Positions 5,602-7,632 of a DNA stretch of 7,632 nucleotides are shown here, piece by piece (position 1 is the stretch's first letter; every line of letters starts with the position of its first letter). Source of the stretch: an archaeon UBA55 (GTDB lineage: Archaea > Undinarchaeota > Undinarchaeia > Undinarchaeales > Undinarchaeaceae); NCBI GenBank assembly GCA_002495465.1, contig DAFN01000010.1, forward strand, positions 1-7,632, written 5' to 3'. The notes beneath the pieces were generated by a model. It did no database searches, was not told the origin of the DNA, and saw only the letters and a list, made by a program, of their open reading frames with translations. Made by a program: the position numbers and the translations under genes.

Positions 5602-6314
5602 TGGAAAAAGACCGCCTGTGGGAAATTGACGCTCTGAGAGGAATTGCAATAAGTGCAATGATAGCCTTTCATTTTTTGTTCGACCTTAACTACTTTGGAA
5701 GCCTGGGATGGAAAATAGGGCAGGGTGGATGGTGGATTTTCGCACGGTCAATAGCTCTGACATTCATATTGCTCGTAGGAATATCTCTCACACTAAGCTA
5801 CAACCGAAATAGGAGGAGCCTCGCGCACTACACAAGGAGAGGCCTCAAAATATTCAGCTGGGGACTTCTTATAACAGCTGTGACCTGGATATTTCTGAAA
5901 GAGGGAACCATCTACTTTGGGATATTGCACTTCATCGGCCTTTCAATAATACTTGCTTATCCATTCCTGGCAAAACGGAAATCGGCTGTTGTTATAGGAT
6001 TACTTGCCTTGTTTGCAGGGATTGTGATGATGGAAAAACGAGTCCAGACCTACTCTCTCTTATGGCTTGGAATTGCCCCAGCAAACTTTTACACATTTGA
6101 CTACTTCCCGCTTTTTCCCTGGTTCGGCTATGTCCTTTTTGGAATATTCATAGGAAACTCATTCTATAAGAATGGAAAACGACATTACAGACTGCCCGAC
6201 TTTTCAAAAATGAAGGTAATTAAGTTCCTTTCATTCCTGGGAAGAAATTCCCTCTTACTATATCTGATACACCAGCCAATTTCAATAGCATTGGTGCTTG
6301 CAATAATAGGATAA
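5601..6314 (+). CDS. DUF1624 / HGSNAT-like integral membrane acyltransferase
   Basis: The 237-residue, very hydrophobic protein has about seven predicted membrane segments (near 11-28, 44-64, 84-99, 105-121, 127-143, 166-185 and 212-236). Its signatures fit the heparan-alpha-glucosaminide N-acetyltransferase catalytic (DUF1624) family: RLWEIDALRGIAI (5-17), AFHFLFDLNYFG (22-33), SLTLSY (62-67), FGILHFIGLSIILAYPF (106-122), DYFPLFPWFGYVLFG (167-181) and LGRNSLLLYLIHQP (213-226). Histidines 24, 110 and 224 are candidates for a catalytic role. Family members move acyl groups across the membrane onto sugars; the substrate in archaea is not known. It is co-directional with gatD, overlapping by one base, and lies 30 nt before gatE, so it is probably in their operon. 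No link to tRNA amidation is evident. A surface glycan or lipid headgroup is a plausible target, by inference only. Confidence 0.85.
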   Translation: MEKDRLWEIDALRGIAISAMIAFHFLFDLNYFGSLGWKIGQGGWWIFARSIALTFILLVGISLTLSYNRNRRSLAHYTRRGLKIFSWGLLITAVTWIFLKEGTIYFGILHFIGLSIILAYPFLAKRKSAVVIGLLALFAGIVMMEKRVQTYSLLWLGIAPANFYTFDYFPLFPWFGYVLFGIFIGNSFYKNGKRHYRLPDFSKMKVIKFLSFLGRNSLLLYLIHQPISIALVLAIIG

Positions 6315-6344
6315 GTAAATAAACGCGGAAAAGAAAACCGAATT

Positions 6345-7632
6345 ATGGACTACAAGAAGTTAGAACTGAAGATAGGTCTTGAGATACACCAGCAATTAAA
6401 GACTGGAAAGCTTTTTTGCAGATGCCCAAGTGAGACACAGGAAAATAATCCCGATTACATTGTAGAAAGAAAACTACGAGCAGTAGCAGGAGAATCCGGG
6501 ACAATTGATGTTGCGGCAATGCAGGCTGAAGTGCGTGGAAATGTATACAGCTATAATTTTTACAATGATTCAAATTGTCTTGTGGAGCTTGACGAAGAGC
6601 CACCAAAACAGATAGACTCAGAATCTCTTTCAACCGCACTACAGATGTCCCTCCTTCTAGACAGTAGAATAGTCGACGAACTTCATGTAATGCGAAAAAC
6701 TGTCATAGACGGCTCAAACACAACAGGATTCCAAAGAACTTCCCTTGTAGCCACAGGAGGACTCCTAAAAATTGCAGACAGAGAAATACGAATACAGACT
6801 ATCTGTCTAGAAGAAGACTCTGCGAGAATAGTTGGAAGAGAGGATGGAAAAGTAAGCTATAACCTCGACAGGCTAGGAGTTCCTTTAATAGAAATAGCAA
6901 CGGATCCAGATATACGAAGCCCGGATGAAGCCAGAGAGGTGGCAAAGATAATTGGAGGCATGTTAAGAGCAACGGAAAAAGTTAAGCGAGGAATAGGAAC
7001 CATACGACAGGACCTCAACATATCAATAAAAAACGGCACCAGAATAGAAATAAAGGGGGTCCAGGAACTGAACCTGATTCCAAAATATGCTGTAAGTGAA
7101 ATCAGACGGCAGACTTCCCTTCTGGAAATAAAAGAGGAGCTTTCAAAGGTAAAGATTTCTGCAGGAAAGCCGATAAATCTTTCAAAGGCACTTGCGAAAA
7201 CAGAATCAAAAATACTGAGAACCGCCATTGATGCAGGAGGAGCCGTATTCGGAGCAAGGCTTTCAGGATTTGCAGGAATACTTGGAAAGGAAATCCAAGA
7301 AGGTCGGCGTTTCGGAACTGAGCTTTCAGAATACGCAAAGGCCTATGGCGCAAGAGGCCTATTCCATTCAGACGAACTCCCTGCCTATGGGATAAGCGAA
7401 AGCGAAGTAGAGAAAATACGAAAAGAGCTGAGAGTCAGAGAAAACGACGCATTCATACTTATAGCTGATGAGGAAGAAAATTGTCGAAAATGTATAAGCA
7501 TAGCTTCTGACAGAGCCCTTATTGCAGCCACGGAGATTCCCGGAGAAACTAGAAAGGCCCTTCCTGACGGAAACAGCTCATATATGAGACCAATAGCTAG
7601 CTCAGCAAGAATGTATCCTGAAACAGATATAA
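6345..7632 (+). CDS. gatE: Glutamyl-tRNA(Gln) amidotransferase subunit E (archaeal GatDE), partial at window end
   Basis: The frame is open from ATG 6345 to the last base, giving 429 residues of a protein usually about 620-630 long, so roughly the C-terminal third is missing. GatE activates and amidates Glu-tRNA(Gln) using ammonia from GatD. Evidence includes KIGLEIHQQL (9-18), LFCRCPSE (23-30), RKTVIDGSNTTGFQRT (117-132), ICLEEDSARIV (153-163), NLDRLGVPLIEIATDPDI (173-190), IGTIRQDLNISI (217-228) and IKGVQELNLI (236-245). His15, Glu156/157 and Glu183 fall where metal-binding residues are expected in this family. Residues about 296-405 form the AspRS-like (GAD-type) insertion that separates GatE from bacterial GatB, with FAGILGKEIQEGRRFGTE and FHSDELPAYGI. 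The visible end, ARMYPETDI, also matches the family. The start agrees with the family N-terminus; no strong Shine-Dalgarno site precedes it. Confidence 0.97.
   Translation, partial: MDYKKLELKIGLEIHQQLKTGKLFCRCPSETQENNPDYIVERKLRAVAGESGTIDVAAMQAEVRGNVYSYNFYNDSNCLVELDEEPPKQIDSESLSTALQMSLLLDSRIVDELHVMRKTVIDGSNTTGFQRTSLVATGGLLKIADREIRIQTICLEEDSARIVGREDGKVSYNLDRLGVPLIEIATDPDIRSPDEAREVAKIIGGMLRATEKVKRGIGTIRQDLNISIKNGTRIEIKGVQELNLIPKYAVSEIRRQTSLLEIKEELSKVKISAGKPINLSKALAKTESKILRTAIDAGGAVFGARLSGFAGILGKEIQEGRRFGTELSEYAKAYGARGLFHSDELPAYGISESEVEKIRKELRVRENDAFILIADEEENCRKCISIASDRALIAATEIPGETRKALPDGNSSYMRPIASSARMYPETDI

Noticed and set aside
6023..6029. GTGATGA, a possible C box of a C/D guide RNA
   Set aside because: It is inside the acyltransferase coding frame and no CTGA D box follows at a fitting distance.
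6343..7353. Minus-strand frames of 83-123 residues opposite gatE
   Set aside because: They overlap an unbroken GatE reading frame with family motifs throughout.
1..7632. tRNA, rRNA, CRISPR array, insertion sequence or defence system
   Set aside because: No T-loop-like tRNA signature, spaced repeats, transposase motif or terminal inverted repeats were seen by eye on either strand; the window is mostly housekeeping genes.

Overview
The window is archaeal chromosomal DNA. It carries archaeal/eukaryotic-type ribosomal proteins eL39 and eL31, the prefoldin alpha subunit, an archaeal-style FtsY, an all-trans prenyltransferase with archaeal GGPP-synthase signatures, and GatD and GatE, the two subunits of the archaea-only tRNA-dependent amidotransferase. 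The DNA is moderately AT-rich (about 40% GC by eye), with ATA, AGA and GGA codons common. Spacing is very tight, including gene overlaps. Strong Shine-Dalgarno sites are mostly absent, and several starts lie about 25 nt after a TATA-like box, as in leaderless archaeal transcription. The lineage cannot be fixed from the window. A reduced or DPANN-type archaeon is possible but unproven.

Layout. Positions 1-81 hold the tail of a TPR-like protein. Positions 135-557 hold a small multi-pass membrane protein of unknown function. Positions 596-2719 form a same-strand cluster rpl39e-rpl31e-pfdA-ftsY, covering translation, nascent-chain folding and membrane targeting. This is the well-known archaeal cluster, but the two genes that commonly lie between rpl31e and pfdA (aIF6 and ribosomal protein LX/L18Ae) are missing. 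A secreted, C-terminally anchored surface protein follows at 2774-3310. Its 3' end overlaps, tail to tail, the minus-strand prenyltransferase gene (3286-4266). That gene is divergent from gatD across only about 30 bp of AT-rich promoter DNA. gatD (4297-5601), a DUF1624/HGSNAT-like membrane acyltransferase (5601-6314) and gatE (from 6345, cut by the window end) run together on the plus strand.

How the genes work together. The first cluster makes parts of the ribosome, including surface proteins near the exit tunnel, and supplies the chaperone and SRP receptor that handle emerging chains. GatD and GatE together convert Glu-tRNA(Gln) to Gln-tRNA(Gln). The prenyltransferase supplies C15/C20 chains for archaeal ether lipids. 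No complete undescribed system is evident. The most notable points are the missing aIF6/LX genes, the acyltransferase between gatD and gatE, the long charged extension on eL31, and the ultra-compact divergent promoter. No rRNA, tRNA, CRISPR array or mobile element was seen, and no stretch over 300 bases lacks a gene.
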